Positions 1 through 9,425 are shown, numbered from the stretch's first letter. The stretch is 64,000 nt of DNA from Chitinibacter sp. FCG-7 (GCF_040047665.1 NZ_CP157355.1:2108001-2172000), one strand, 5' to 3'. Translations and numbers: made by a program. The notes: a model not told the origin generated them from the letters alone.

Positions 1-540
1 AAACAATTTGTCCGTGTGCTCAAGCCAATCGAAGTGCACGATGGTGATAAATGGGTCAAATTTGAACCGCACGATGGCTATAAAGTCGCGCTGACGATTG
101 ATTTTCAGCATCCTGCCTTTAAAAAATCCGCCCAGAAAATCGAAATCGATTTTGCCCACACCAATTACATTAGCGAAATTGCCCGCGCGCGTACTTTTGG
201 TTTTATCCACGAAGTTGAATATCTGCGTGCGAATGGTTTAGCGCGCGGCGGCAATATGGATAATGCCGTCGTGATCGACGAATTTCGCGTCTTAAACGAC
301 GGCGGTTTGCGCTTTGAAGACGAATTTGTCCGCCATAAAATTCTTGATGCGATTGGCGATTTGTATATTCTGGGCTTTCCGCTGATTGCGTCGTTTTCCG
401 GCTATAAATCCGGTCACGCCATGAATAACAAATTGCTGCGTGCCATGCTGGCTGACCGCGACAGCTATGAAATCGTGACGTTTAACGACGATGATCATGT
501 GCCATCGTCGTTCCATGACCTTCCTCCCCTGAGTATCTAG
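1..540 (+). CDS. lpxC: UDP-3-O-acyl-N-acetylglucosamine deacetylase LpxC (C-terminal part; 5' end outside window)
   Basis: This is the second, committed step of lipid A synthesis: a cytoplasmic zinc enzyme that removes the acetyl group from UDP-3-O-acyl-GlcNAc. The reading frame is open from base 1 (K-Q-F-V-R before the first internal GTG at 16), so the N-terminal half is missing. The zinc and catalytic motifs of the C-terminal half are visible: HKILDAIGD carries the zinc His and Asp, and [13 protein letters not shown] carries the catalytic His. The C-terminus is slightly extended beyond the usual end. It is followed after 4 bases by a small membrane protein. The family assignment is secure; the start is not in the window. 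Confidence 0.96.
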   Translation, partial: KQFVRVLKPIEVHDGDKWVKFEPHDGYKVALTIDFQHPAFKKSAQKIEIDFAHTNYISEIARARTFGFIHEVEYLRANGLARGGNMDNAVVIDEFRVLNDGGLRFEDEFVRHKILDAIGDLYILGFPLIASFSGYKSGHAMNNKLLRAMLADRDSYEIVTFNDDDHVPSSFHDLPPLSI

Positions 541-544
541 CGCT

Positions 545-730
545 ATGTTTGCGCTCTTGCGGATTCTGGTCATTGTCGCGCTACTCATTATTGTTTATGC
601 CGGCTTTCGCTATGTTCGCGAGCGTGATCGGCGCTGGCTCAATCTCATCCGCTATGTTCTGTTTTCCCTGCTTGGTTTGGGCGTGATCTTCAGTATCGGC
701 CTGTTTATCGAGCGCCTCACCCTAGGTTGA
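545..730 (+). CDS. small two-helix membrane protein, unknown function
   Basis: The product is 61 residues long and nearly all hydrophobic, with two predicted membrane helices (about residues 3-20 and 37-55) separated by a short basic loop (RYVRERDRR). It starts 4 bases after lpxC and runs into rsmE, so it is probably cotranscribed with both. I do not recognise the family. Tight packing between two conserved genes argues that it is real. No function should be read from the sequence beyond inner-membrane location. Confidence 0.7.
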   Translation: MFALLRILVIVALLIIVYAGFRYVRERDRRWLNLIRYVLFSLLGLGVIFSIGLFIERLTLG

Positions 731-735
731 TCCCG

Positions 736-1467
736 ATGGCTTTACCCCGTTTTTATGTCGATACTCCGCTAGCATTGGCACAAGAGTTTGATTTACCCGA
801 AGCCGTTGCGCGGCATGTGCAGGTGCTGCGGATGCAGCCCGACGAGAGGGTGACGCTGTTTAACGGTCTGGGTGGCGAATATCAGGGCATCATCACCGCG
901 ATGGGCAAGAAAAGTGTGACAGTGCAGGTGCAATCATTTGACCCAGTCGATCGCGAATCGCCTTTGCAGCTCACATTGGTGCAGGCCGTATCGGCGTCGG
1001 ACCGGATGGATTACACGGTGCAAAAAGCCGCCGAACTCGGTGTGAGTGTTTTTCAGCCGGTGATTTCGCAATATTGCCAGCAGCGTTACAGCGGCGAGCG
1101 CGCCGAAAAACGCATCGCACATTGGCAAGGTATCGCTGCCAGCGCCGCCGAGCAATGCGGTCGCACGCGCTTGATGGCCATTCGTCCCATCATCACTTTT
1201 GCGCAATTTCTGGCGGCTAAGGACGAGAGTGAACTCAAACTGTTGATGTGTCCCACCGGGGCCATCCATCATTCGGCTTTGCCGGAAAAGGTGGAATCGG
1301 TCACCGTATTGGTGGGGCCAGAAGGGGGGTATTCGACTGAAGAAGACAATCAGGCTATCTCACAGGGCTATACCTCGCTGATTCTTGGGCCGCGGATTTT
1401 CCGCACCGAAACCGTTGCTCCGGTGATCGCCGGCCTGTTGCAGCTGCGCTATGGTGATTTTGCCTAG
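736..1467 (+). CDS. rsmE: 16S rRNA (uracil-1498-N3)-methyltransferase RsmE
   Basis: RsmE methylates U1498 of 16S rRNA in the 30S subunit, using S-adenosylmethionine in a SPOUT (trefoil-knot) fold. The N-terminal PUA-like part begins LPRFYVDTPL. The knot region carries the family signatures VLVGPEGGYSTEE and ILGPRIFRTETV near the C-terminus. The length (243 residues) is normal. I prefer the ATG at 736 over an in-frame TTG at 727: an AGG lies 9-12 bases upstream of 736, and the TTG overlaps the preceding stop. Confidence 0.95.
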   Translation: MALPRFYVDTPLALAQEFDLPEAVARHVQVLRMQPDERVTLFNGLGGEYQGIITAMGKKSVTVQVQSFDPVDRESPLQLTLVQAVSASDRMDYTVQKAAELGVSVFQPVISQYCQQRYSGERAEKRIAHWQGIAASAAEQCGRTRLMAIRPIITFAQFLAAKDESELKLLMCPTGAIHHSALPEKVESVTVLVGPEGGYSTEEDNQAISQGYTSLILGPRIFRTETVAPVIAGLLQLRYGDFA

Positions 1468-1529
1468 ACGTCAAAAGTGCCGCTGACGGCCTGCGCTTTC
1501 GTTCAGCTGAAGCGGGTATAATCGGCCGC

Positions 1530-3290
1530 ATGAATACAGATCCTTCCATGAATACCCGCGTCCTTTATCGCCGTCTGCTGACACATTTTCGCCCCTATCT
1601 GTGGGTGATTATCGCAACCATCATCTGTATGGCGCTGGCCTCGGCGGCTGAGGCTCTGCTCACGCTGCTGCTCAAACCCCTGGTCGACAATAATCTGAGC
1701 AGTGCCGATAGCCTGGTGAAACAGGCGGCGTGGATTGTGCCAGCGCAATTATTTGGTCTGGCCGTGCTGCGTTTTATCGGTAATTTCGGCAATGATTACG
1801 GCAATGCCTGGCTGGCTTCGCGTGTGATGCGCGATTTTCGCGAAAAAATCTACGGCAAATTGATGCGCCTGCCGACGCGCTATTTTGACCAGTCGTCCAC
1901 CGGCGTGTTGCTCTCGCGGGTGACTTACGATGTCACGCAGGTGATGGAGGCGGGAACGTCAACGCTCACCGGCTTGGTGCGCGATGGCGTCGCCGTGATC
2001 GGTTTTCTGGCGGTGATGTTTTATTCGAGCTGGCGTTTAACGCTGTTCTGTCTGGTGTTGCTGCCGGTGGTGGCGCTGAGTATACGCGTGGTGGCCAAGC
2101 GCCAGCGCCGACTGGCGCGCGAAACGCAGGACAAAATGGGCGAAATGAATTCGCGGCTGGATGAATCGCTGTCCGGGCAGCGCATTGTCAAGGTGTTTGG
2201 CGGGCAGAATGCCGAGGTGCGCCGTTTTGCCGACGTGAATAATCGCGTGATGAGTCTGGGCATCAAGCAGGGCCTGATGGTGGCGATCAACTCGGGCACC
2301 ATCGTGCTGCTGATCGGCATGACCGTGTCGGTGGTGCTATATTTTGCCAGCCTGCAGGCGCAAGCCGGGCAGCTGAGCGCCGGTTCCTTCCTGTCGTTTA
2401 TCGCCGCCATGGTGGCGATCCAGGGGCCGGTGCGCAATCTGACCAAAATCAACGAGCGGCTGCATCGCGGTTTGGCGGCTGCCGAGTCGATTTTTGCCTT
2501 GCTCGATGAGCACGAAGAGCCTGATCACGGCCAGCATCGTGTCCAGCGGGTTCGCGGCGAGATTGAGCTTAATGCGCTGAAGTTCAGCTATCAGCCCGAT
2601 CATAAACCGGCGCTGGATGGTGTGTCGTTGCACATTTCGCCGGGGCAAACCATTGCGCTGGTTGGGCAGTCGGGCAGCGGTAAAACCACGCTGGCCAATC
2701 TGCTACCGCGTTTTTACGACGCCAGTGAAGGGCAGATTACGCTCGATGGTGTACCGCTGGCCGATTATCAACTGGGCAATTTGCGCTCGCATATTGCACT
2801 GGTTGCGCAGGACATGGTGCTGTTCAATGACACGGTGACGGCAAATATTGCCTACGGCAGCGCAGAGGTCGATATGGATCGCGTACGCGCCGCTGCACAA
2901 GCGGCACACGCGAGCGAGTTTATCGACAAAATGCCGAATGGTTTTGACGAGCTGCTGGGCGAAAATGGCGGGCGGCTATCCGGTGGCCAGCGCCAGCGTC
3001 TGGCGATTGCACGGGCGATTTACAAAGATGCCCCGGTGTTGATTCTGGACGAAGCCACCAGCGCGCTTGATACCGAATCGGAGCGCAAAGTGCAGGAAGC
3101 GCTGGAGTTTCTAATGCAAGGCCGCACGACCTTGGTGATTGCGCATCGACTCTCAACGATTGAAAAAGCCGATCTAATCGTGGTGATGCAAAGCGGCCGG
3201 ATTGTCGAGCAGGGCACGCACGCAGCGCTGCTGGCCAAGCAGGGTATGTATGCACAAATGCATGCAGTGCAATTCAGTATTGAATCCTGA
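1530..3290 (+). CDS. msbA: lipid A export ATP-binding/permease protein MsbA
   Basis: This is a homodimeric ABC half-transporter that flips lipid A-core across the inner membrane. The N-terminal part has six membrane helices (residues about 15-320). The nucleotide-binding domain has Walker A GQSGSGKTT, signature LSGGQRQRLAIARA, Walker B VLILDEATSALD and the H-loop IAHRLST. The length (586) is typical. A -10 like TATAAT at 1517-1522 would put the 5' end at about 1529, making the ATG at 1530 essentially leaderless. A second in-frame ATG at 1548 also lacks a clear ribosome-binding site. It sits next to LPS core glycosyltransferase genes, which fits its role. Confidence 0.97.
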   Translation: MNTDPSMNTRVLYRRLLTHFRPYLWVIIATIICMALASAAEALLTLLLKPLVDNNLSSADSLVKQAAWIVPAQLFGLAVLRFIGNFGNDYGNAWLASRVMRDFREKIYGKLMRLPTRYFDQSSTGVLLSRVTYDVTQVMEAGTSTLTGLVRDGVAVIGFLAVMFYSSWRLTLFCLVLLPVVALSIRVVAKRQRRLARETQDKMGEMNSRLDESLSGQRIVKVFGGQNAEVRRFADVNNRVMSLGIKQGLMVAINSGTIVLLIGMTVSVVLYFASLQAQAGQLSAGSFLSFIAAMVAIQGPVRNLTKINERLHRGLAAAESIFALLDEHEEPDHGQHRVQRVRGEIELNALKFSYQPDHKPALDGVSLHISPGQTIALVGQSGSGKTTLANLLPRFYDASEGQITLDGVPLADYQLGNLRSHIALVAQDMVLFNDTVTANIAYGSAEVDMDRVRAAAQAAHASEFIDKMPNGFDELLGENGGRLSGGQRQRLAIARAIYKDAPVLILDEATSALDTESERKVQEALEFLMQGRTTLVIAHRLSTIEKADLIVVMQSGRIVEQGTHAALLAKQGMYAQMHAVQFSIES

Positions 3291-3353
3291 GGCATGTGCA
3301 GATTCTGTGTTGATATGGCCGGATATTGTGATTTGACGATGAAAAGCGGTATT

Positions 3354-3487
3354 CGTAGGGTGGGTTAGGCGGTTTTATGCCGTAACCCACCGGGACGCGG
3401 TATTAATAAGAGTAGCGTGATGGTGGGTTACGGCCGAAAACCCTTTGTAGTTTTAGGCAAGATTGTGGCGGCCTAACCCCCCCTACG
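3354..3487. repeat. pair of inverted REP-like elements (GTAGGGTGGGTTA type)
   Basis: Positions 3354-3391 read CGTAGGGTGGGTTAGGCGG, a short loop, then CCGTAACCCACC, so the unit folds on itself. Positions 3422-3487 hold a second copy in opposite orientation, with GGTGGGTTACGGCC at one end and GGCCTAACCCC...CTACG at the other. The arrangement is that of paired REP or BIME-type intergenic repeats. Related copies lie at 9262-9282 and 55593-55627. It follows msbA and precedes a convergent glycosyltransferase, so it may also act as a transcript end. Confidence 0.75.
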
Positions 3488-3546
3488 CATGATCCATACC
3501 AAATCTGAATATGCCCGAATCCTGATGGGTATATGTCTGTAGCGCT
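3488..3546. repeat. short interspersed repeat, related to 42347-42415
   Basis: This stretch contains CCATACCA, AATCTGAATAT and GATGGGTATATG in that order, and so does 42347-42415. The two copies follow the same plan with small gaps, and both lie next to a REP-like CCTAACCCCC motif. I do not recognise a family. Two copies in one window suggest an interspersed non-coding element rather than chance. Confidence 0.5.
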
Positions 3547-4314
3547 TTATTGCTCTTTGCTGTGGGCAGATACCCTGCCTAGTTGCTCTAGCTTTACAAA
3601 GCGGTAGAAAGTGGTTTCGGCATTCATCAGCGCAATCAGAAAGCCAGCCCGGCCATCCAGAAAGCCGCGCTTGAGCAGGTAGGTGCGCCAAAAAGCCCAT
3701 AGTCCGCGCAGGATGGCCATGCCCAAACTGGCCTGCTTACCCTTGGCAAAACGCTGCGCCGCGCCCGCGCTGGAATAGCTGTTGATTTTGTTCAGCACGG
3801 TTTCAAAATCGTCATACGAGTAATGCAATAGCTTGCCCGTCAGCGGCTGCGCCGCTGCGCTGTGGACGAGGCGTTCGTGTACCAGATCATCCGAATAATG
3901 CGCCGCGCCGCGTTTGAATAGCCGCGCCACCCAGTCATTATTCCAGCCGCTGTGCGCAACCCATTGCCCGCAAAAAGCCGAGCGGCGTTCCAGCCGATAG
4001 ACATCCGCTTGCGGCTCGGCGATGGCGTGACGAATCGCTTGTGCCAGCTCTGGGCTGACAATTTCATCGGTATCGAGCGCCAGCACCCAGTCGGTGTCCA
4101 GTAGGGCGATCGCCCGGTTTTTCTGGATGCCAAAGCCTGGCCAGTCGCTGGTTTGCTCAAAGCGAACGCCCGCCGCACGGGCGAGGCTTTCCGTCTCATC
4201 GCTACTGCCCGAATCGAGCACAACAATCTGGTCTGCCCAGCTGACGGCAGCGAGGCACGAAGCCAGATGCGCGGCCGCATTTTTGCTGATAATCGCAACG
4301 CCCAGTGTCGGCAT
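3547..4314 (-). CDS. glycosyltransferase family 2, WaaE/KdtX-like (LPS core)
   Basis: A GT-A fold glycosyltransferase of 255 residues. The N-terminus AIISKNAAAHLASCL, the donor-binding DSGSSDET (residues 34-41) and the metal-binding DTDE (81-84) are clear. The length and overall pattern match the WaaE/KdtX group, which adds the first glucose to inner-core heptose in other Gram-negatives. It is divergent from a second glycosyltransferase at 4390, beside msbA and an O-antigen ligase-like gene, which supports an LPS core role. The exact sugar is not determined by sequence. Confidence 0.88.
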   Translation of the reverse strand: MPTLGVAIISKNAAAHLASCLAAVSWADQIVVLDSGSSDETESLARAAGVRFEQTSDWPGFGIQKNRAIALLDTDWVLALDTDEIVSPELAQAIRHAIAEPQADVYRLERRSAFCGQWVAHSGWNNDWVARLFKRGAAHYSDDLVHERLVHSAAAQPLTGKLLHYSYDDFETVLNKINSYSSAGAAQRFAKGKQASLGMAILRGLWAFWRTYLLKRGFLDGRAGFLIALMNAETTFYRFVKLEQLGRVSAHSKEQ

Positions 4315-4340
4315 GGAAATCTCTAAGGATGGAATCGGGC

Positions 4341-4349
4341 TGATATAAT
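4341..4349 (+). promoter_or_regulatory. extended -10 promoter for the LPS glycosyltransferase operon
   Basis: TGATATAAT is a perfect extended -10 (TG-N-TATAAT). It lies 41 bases before the ATG at 4390, in the gap between two divergent glycosyltransferase genes, where a plus-strand promoter is needed. No good -35 is visible, as expected for extended -10 promoters. Confidence 0.6.
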
Positions 4350-4389
4350 CGCGTTTTGAGCTTACTCATGCAAGCAATTCGGAGTCTGG

Positions 4390-5253
4390 ATGAAAGTCAG
4401 TGGTTTTACATTTCTGCGTAATGGCACGATGCTGGGCTACCCGTATATCGAGAGTTTAAAAAGCTTGCTGATGGTCTGCGATGAAGTCGTTGTGGCCGTC
4501 GGGCAGAGTGAAGACGACACGCTGGCGCAGGTGCGGGCGATTAATGATCCGCGCATCCGCATCATCGAAACGGTCTGGAACGAAGGCATGGCGCAGCGCG
4601 GCTATGTTTACGCGCAGCAAAAGATGATTGCGCAGTTCAATTGCACCGGCGATTGGGCGTTTTATCTGGAAGGCGACGAGGCGATCCACGAAGACGACGC
4701 GCCCAAAATCCGCGCCGTGCTGGAAAAACACCTGAACAACCCCGAAGTCGAAGCCATTGCCTTTGATTACCACCATTTTTACGGCTGCCCCGATCTGGTG
4801 GCCAAAAGCCCGGCCTGGTATCGGCAAGCGCCAAGGATTATCCGCAATACCATCCGCTCCTGGGCGCCCGATGGCCTGTTCTGGGTGGTGATGGATAAAA
4901 ACAAAAAGGGCCGCTATCCGCGCGCCGCTTTGGCGGGCTGCCCGATCTATCATTACGGCCATGTGCGCTCGGCTGCCAAAATGCAGGAAAAAAACCGTCA
5001 GGTCGCCAAATACTGGAGCCACGCGCCCAAAGCGCACGATTACTCGCAAATCGACGCCGCCATCCTGCAGCGATTTGAAGGAACCCACCCGCAGATTGCC
5101 CAGCAGTGGTTGCGCGAGATGGCCGAGCCTGCTTTTCAGCCCGATCCGCATTACACACTTTCCAAACGTGAACGCAGGCATCGGCTCTTAATGAAAATCG
5201 AAGCATTGGCTGGTTACGATCTCACCAAGAAACATTTCATATTGGTGCGATAA
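4390..5253 (+). CDS. glycosyltransferase (GT2-like), LPS cluster
   Basis: A 287-residue protein with a GT-A type start (MKVSGFTFLRNG) and a putative metal-binding EGDE at residues 94-97 preceded by WAFYL. It belongs to glycosyltransferases found in surface polysaccharide clusters; donor and acceptor cannot be read from sequence. The start has GGAG at 4381-4384, 5 bases upstream. The next gene begins directly after its stop, so it is the first of three abutting genes (glycosyltransferase, ligase-like, GT4) behind an extended -10 promoter. Confidence 0.82.
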   Translation: MKVSGFTFLRNGTMLGYPYIESLKSLLMVCDEVVVAVGQSEDDTLAQVRAINDPRIRIIETVWNEGMAQRGYVYAQQKMIAQFNCTGDWAFYLEGDEAIHEDDAPKIRAVLEKHLNNPEVEAIAFDYHHFYGCPDLVAKSPAWYRQAPRIIRNTIRSWAPDGLFWVVMDKNKKGRYPRAALAGCPIYHYGHVRSAAKMQEKNRQVAKYWSHAPKAHDYSQIDAAILQRFEGTHPQIAQQWLREMAEPAFQPDPHYTLSKRERRHRLLMKIEALAGYDLTKKHFILVR

Positions 5254-6519
5254 ATGCAGATTAAGCCTTCTAGCTGGAACATCGGGTTGATTCATTGTCT
5301 GATGTTCCTGTTCCCTGCCGTGCTGGTCACGGTGCCAAAATCCTACGGTGTGATTGCCGCGAGCCTGATTTTGCTTGCCTTGATCAAGGGCCGTTGCCGC
5401 CTTTCAGGGCTGAGTAAACAGGATATTTTATTCATTGCGCTGATACTGATTTACCCCGCTTATTTATTGCTGGATCTGCTGTTTCACCGCGGTGAATGGG
5501 GTGGGGTTGATTACGCCTTGCGCGCATTGATTTGCGTGATTTTGCTGCTGTTTTGGCGAGAGCAGACTATCAAGCCGCGATATATGATGGCCGGGATGGT
5601 GGTAGGGGCAGTTTGGGGGCTGGGGCTGGCTTTATATCAGCTGCAGTATTGCGTGTCTGACGTTCTATTTTTAGCTGGGCAGGCTAATCAGGCTTTTTAT
5701 TGTGGTGATGATCAGGGGCGGCCCGGGGGAATGACCAACCCGATCCCGTTTGCACAAATCATGGCCGTTTATGCGATGGTGCTGCTGATCTGGCGCAATC
5801 AATTGCCGCGATTCTGCTGGGTATTGGGCGTAGTGTGTGCCGGATTAACGCTGTTTTTATCCGGTACCCGTGGTGCCATGCTGGGGTTTATGGTGGTGGC
5901 GTTTGCCTTGCCCCTATTTATGGTGCGCTGGAATGTGAAAAAGTTGATTGCAGCTCTGGCCTTCTTGCTACTGGGGATGTTTGGGGTGGCCAGCTCGGGC
6001 TGGATGCAGCAAACAATCCGCATTACCGAATTCAAGGCCGACATGAGCCGCTATGAGCAGGGAGATGCCAATACATCGTCAGGGATCAGGCTGATGCTAT
6101 GGCAACAAGCCTGGCAGGCTTTTCAGGAAAAGCCACTGCTAGGGTTGGGCAGCGGCCGCTTTTCTGCTTACCTAGCGGAGCGGGTCGAGCAAAAGCAGGC
6201 TCCTGCCTATCTGGCTCAGTTTGGGCATGCCCATAATCAATATCTGGAAACACTTGCCAATAATGGGGCGCTGGGGCTGGCGGCTTTGCTGCTGTCAATG
6301 CTCGGTAGCGCCTATCTGTTTATGCGGCGAGCCATTGAGCGGCAGGGGGCGGCTAGGGCAGCTGCATGTTCGGGCGGTGCGATGGTCGGCATGATGCTGG
6401 TTTTCAATCTGACCCAACCCATGTACGCCCACCATATTACGGCTGTGTTTTACTTTCTGATGCTGGCTGTGTTCTGGCACCTGTCCGGGCAGCAGGACAC
6501 GAGCGATTCGGTGGCGTAA
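5254..6519 (+). CDS. O-antigen ligase / Wzy_C family polytopic membrane protein (WaaL-like)
   Basis: A 421-residue protein with about ten or more membrane helices. The family region has the LSGTRGAMLGFM helix and a large periplasmic loop ending in HAHNQYLETLANNGALGL, where the His is the conserved ligase/polymerase residue. WaaL-type enzymes join undecaprenyl-linked O-antigen or oligosaccharide to lipid A-core on the periplasmic side. The ATG follows the upstream stop with no gap, so translation is probably coupled. It could instead be a Wzy-type polymerase or a protein O-glycosylation ligase; the core-LPS neighbours favour WaaL. Confidence 0.85.
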   Translation: MQIKPSSWNIGLIHCLMFLFPAVLVTVPKSYGVIAASLILLALIKGRCRLSGLSKQDILFIALILIYPAYLLLDLLFHRGEWGGVDYALRALICVILLLFWREQTIKPRYMMAGMVVGAVWGLGLALYQLQYCVSDVLFLAGQANQAFYCGDDQGRPGGMTNPIPFAQIMAVYAMVLLIWRNQLPRFCWVLGVVCAGLTLFLSGTRGAMLGFMVVAFALPLFMVRWNVKKLIAALAFLLLGMFGVASSGWMQQTIRITEFKADMSRYEQGDANTSSGIRLMLWQQAWQAFQEKPLLGLGSGRFSAYLAERVEQKQAPAYLAQFGHAHNQYLETLANNGALGLAALLLSMLGSAYLFMRRAIERQGAARAAACSGGAMVGMMLVFNLTQPMYAHHITAVFYFLMLAVFWHLSGQQDTSDSVA

Positions 6520-7479
6520 ATGCGTTCTTCATCCGTATTGCGTATTGTCCTTGTCGTTGATCAGCCTGTGCCGGTTGCCAAATATGGTGGCACCGAGCGG
6601 ATGGTGGTCTGGATGGCACAGCTACTGTTACGCCTAGGCCATCAGCTGATCCTCGTTGCGCCATCAAGTTCGGCGCTGCCTGGTGTTACGCACTGGCCAG
6701 CCAATACGCAGGCTCAGGCGCGCCAGATTTTATTGCAGCACCAGGGGCAATATGACCTGGTTCATCTGCATGGCTGGTACGGCGCAGGCGAAGGTTTGCC
6801 CGCTGTGGCCACTTTACATGGCAATATGCAATTGAATGAGTCATTTCCATTGCCCAACTGGGTGTGCATCAGTGCCGATCATGCTCGCCGTCATGGGCGG
6901 CGCACTTTTGTGCATAATGGTTTGCCGGTGGATGAATACCCGTTTAATGCCATCGCGCAACGTCAGGCCTTGTTTTTCTCCAAGGTCAAACGCAAAAGCA
7001 AAGGGATTGCCCGTACATTGAAAATGGCGCGGCAATCAGGTTGGCAGCTTGATGTTGCTGGTGGGCGTCGGCTCGATTTAATCAAGGCCGGGGGCTTGCT
7101 CGATAGCCTGTCACCGAAAATCCATTTTCATGGCGAAGTGGGTGGTGTGCGAAAGCTGGCTTTGCTGCAGCAGGCCGCGTTTATGGTTTTTCCAATTGAA
7201 TGGGATGAGCCTTTTGGCCTCGCAGTTGTAGAATCAATGCTCTGCGGCACACCGGTGCTGGCCAGCCCGCGTGGTTCCATGCCCGAGCTGATTGTGAATG
7301 GTGTTTCAGGTCAGCTGTGCCAGAGCGATGCCGATTTTGCCCAGGCAGCCGAAAATGTCCCGCACCTGGATCGGGTGCGGTGTCGGCAGTTTGCGGCCGA
7401 TACCTTTCCGATAGAGCGCTGTGTTGCGCGCTATCTTGAGCTTTATCATCGTGTATTGCAGGGCGAAGTATTAAGTTAA
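6520..7479 (+). CDS. glycosyltransferase family 4
   Basis: A GT-B glycosyltransferase of 319 residues. The N-terminal Rossmann half has the acceptor-side KYGGTERMV motif, and the C-terminal half has the E-x7-E donor-binding motif in EPFGLAVVE, followed by GTPVLASPRGSMPELI. It starts directly after the ligase-like gene and ends the LPS operon. The protein is somewhat short for GT4, mainly in the inter-domain region (PVDEYPFNAIAQ). The transferred sugar is unknown. Confidence 0.87.
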   Translation: MRSSSVLRIVLVVDQPVPVAKYGGTERMVVWMAQLLLRLGHQLILVAPSSSALPGVTHWPANTQAQARQILLQHQGQYDLVHLHGWYGAGEGLPAVATLHGNMQLNESFPLPNWVCISADHARRHGRRTFVHNGLPVDEYPFNAIAQRQALFFSKVKRKSKGIARTLKMARQSGWQLDVAGGRRLDLIKAGGLLDSLSPKIHFHGEVGGVRKLALLQQAAFMVFPIEWDEPFGLAVVESMLCGTPVLASPRGSMPELIVNGVSGQLCQSDADFAQAAENVPHLDRVRCRQFAADTFPIERCVARYLELYHRVLQGEVLS

Positions 7480-7512
7480 ATCCCTATAAACAAGCTTTGC
7501 CAAGGGCCAAGT

Positions 7513-8646
7513 ATGTCTAATGACAGTGTCGGAATTGTAATTCCGCAAAAAATCGAATTTAACGAGCCCATCACGCTTTCCTCCGGCGCAGTGTTGCCGC
7601 GCTACGAGCTGATGGTGGAAACCTATGGCGAACTTAACGCCGATAAATCCAACGCCATCCTGATCTGCCATGCCTTATCGGGCCACCATCACATCGCCGG
7701 CAAGCATGCCGAGAGCGATAAAGCCGCGGGCTGGTGGGACAATATGGTGGGTCCTGGCAAGCCGATTGATACCAACAAATTCTTCGTCATTGGCCTCAAT
7801 AATCTGGGTGGCTGTCATGGCTCGACGGGGCCGTCGAGCACCAATCCGGAAACCGGCGCGCCGTATGGCTCGGCTTTCCCGGTGGTGCTGGTGCGCGATT
7901 GGGTCGAAACTCAGGCGCGCTTGGCCGATCGCTTGGGGATTAAACAGTTCGCCGCGATTATTGGCGGCAGCCTGGGGGGCATGCAGGCTTTGCGCTGGTC
8001 GATCACGTATCCCGAGCGAGTTCGACATGCTTTGGTGATTGCGTCGGCGCCAAAACTGACTGCGCAGAATATCGCATTTAACGACGTCGCGCGTCAGGCG
8101 ATTATTACCGACCCCGAATTTCACGGTGGCGATTTTTACCAACATGGCGTCGTGCCACGTCGCGGCCTGCGTTTAGCGCGGATGTTGGGGCATATTACTT
8201 ATTTATCCGACGACGGCATGGGCGAGAAGTTTGGCCGCATGCTGCGCAGCGGCGAGTATAAATACGGCTATGAAGTCGAGTTCGAAATCGAATCCTACCT
8301 GCGCTATCAGGGCGATAAGTTTTCGACGATGTTCGACGCCAATACTTATTTGCTGATGACCAAGGCGCTCGATTATTTTGACCCGGCTCGTCATTACGGC
8401 GGTAGTTTGGCCGAGGCGATGCGTCAGGCGCAGGCGAAATTCCTCGTCGTTTCGTTTACCTCCGATTGGCGCTTCGCGCCGTCGCGTTCGCGCGAGATTG
8501 TCAAAGCCTTGCTTGATGCCGATCGCACCGTGTCGTACGCCGAAATCGAATCGCAACACGGCCACGATGCTTTCCTGATGGAAGACGCGCCGTATATGGC
8601 GGTGATGCGGGCTTATCTGAATAATGTGGCGAAGGAGATCGCGTAA
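7513..8646 (+). CDS. metX: homoserine O-acyltransferase MetX
   Basis: An alpha/beta hydrolase-fold enzyme that acylates L-homoserine, the entry to methionine synthesis. The nucleophile elbow [13 protein letters not shown] carries the catalytic Ser. The Asp lies in the [12 protein letters not shown] stretch and the His in [12 protein letters not shown]. The length (377) is normal. Whether acetyl-CoA or succinyl-CoA is used cannot be settled here; both occur in MetX proteins of proteobacteria. The stop overlaps the metW start by one base (TAATG), the usual metX-metW arrangement. Confidence 0.96.
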   Translation: MSNDSVGIVIPQKIEFNEPITLSSGAVLPRYELMVETYGELNADKSNAILICHALSGHHHIAGKHAESDKAAGWWDNMVGPGKPIDTNKFFVIGLNNLGGCHGSTGPSSTNPETGAPYGSAFPVVLVRDWVETQARLADRLGIKQFAAIIGGSLGGMQALRWSITYPERVRHALVIASAPKLTAQNIAFNDVARQAIITDPEFHGGDFYQHGVVPRRGLRLARMLGHITYLSDDGMGEKFGRMLRSGEYKYGYEVEFEIESYLRYQGDKFSTMFDANTYLLMTKALDYFDPARHYGGSLAEAMRQAQAKFLVVSFTSDWRFAPSRSREIVKALLDADRTVSYAEIESQHGHDAFLMEDAPYMAVMRAYLNNVAKEIA

Positions 8647-9266
8647 TGGCTAATCACAACACTCTCCGCCCCGATTTGAAACACGCGCTTCGCGCCGACT
8701 TAAAACAAATTTCGGACCAGATCAAACCCGGCTCGCGCGTGCTCGATCTGGGCTGCGCCGACGGCGAATTGCTTGCGTGGCTGCAAGCCAATAAAGCCGT
8801 GCGCGGTATCGGCGTCGATGTTGATGTCATGTCGATTGTGAGCTGCGTCGAAAAAGGCCTGAATGTGATTCAGGCTGATATGGAAAGCGGCTTGCAAAGC
8901 TTTGAAGATGGCAGTTTTGATTATGTCGTGCTCTCGCTCACCATTCAGGCCATGCACAATATCGAGCTGATCCTGCAGGAAATGCTGCGCGTCGGCAAAG
9001 TCGGCATTGTCACTTTCCCGAACTTTGGCTTCTGGGAAAACCGCTGGCAAATCCTGATTGGCCGCATGCCGGTGTCCGAGACGATTCCATACGAGTGGTA
9101 CAACACGCCGAATATTCACTTCTGCACCGTACATGATTTTGATCGTTTGCTCGGCAAGATGGGCATGAAAGTGGATAAACAGGTCGTGCTGCATCAGGGC
9201 GAAACGGTGGATTTTTTGCCGAATCTGTTTGGTAGCCTAGCGCTGGTGCAGTTTAGTCAGGCGTAG
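8646..9266 (+). CDS. metW: methionine biosynthesis protein MetW
   Basis: A class I SAM-dependent methyltransferase-like protein that partners MetX; in several proteobacteria MetX needs MetW for activity. The SAM-binding motif I VLDLGCADGELLAWL lies at residues 31-45, and VVLSLTIQAM and FPNFGFWENR are typical of the family. The length (206) is normal. It is coupled to metX by a one-base overlap. The TAG stop lies inside a REP-like repeat. Confidence 0.96.
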   Translation: MANHNTLRPDLKHALRADLKQISDQIKPGSRVLDLGCADGELLAWLQANKAVRGIGVDVDVMSIVSCVEKGLNVIQADMESGLQSFEDGSFDYVVLSLTIQAMHNIELILQEMLRVGKVGIVTFPNFGFWENRWQILIGRMPVSETIPYEWYNTPNIHFCTVHDFDRLLGKMGMKVDKQVVLHQGETVDFLPNLFGSLALVQFSQA

Positions 9267-9282
9267 GGTGGCTTAGGCCGCC
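9262..9282. repeat. REP-like half element overlapping the metW stop codon
   Basis: CGTAGGGTGGCTTAGGCCGCC matches the first arm of the repeat seen at 3354 and 55593. The TAG of the element is the metW stop codon. Only one arm is clear; the remainder up to the next gene looks unstructured. Confidence 0.6.
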
Positions 9283-9425
9283 ACAAGGTTTTTATTAAAC
9301 GCAAAATGTGTCGGCCGCGTACCCACTGGATCGCCATGCTCACAAGTAATGGCAATACCTAGTTGGTGTATTGCTCTGTAGTTAATACGATGTCTGTTTT
9401 GCAGGGATATACCCAGAGGTTAAAC

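Noticed and set aside
4456..5181. 241-residue minus-strand frame opposite the glycosyltransferase
   Set aside because: The plus-strand gene has a ribosome-binding site, motifs and operon context; this is a shadow.
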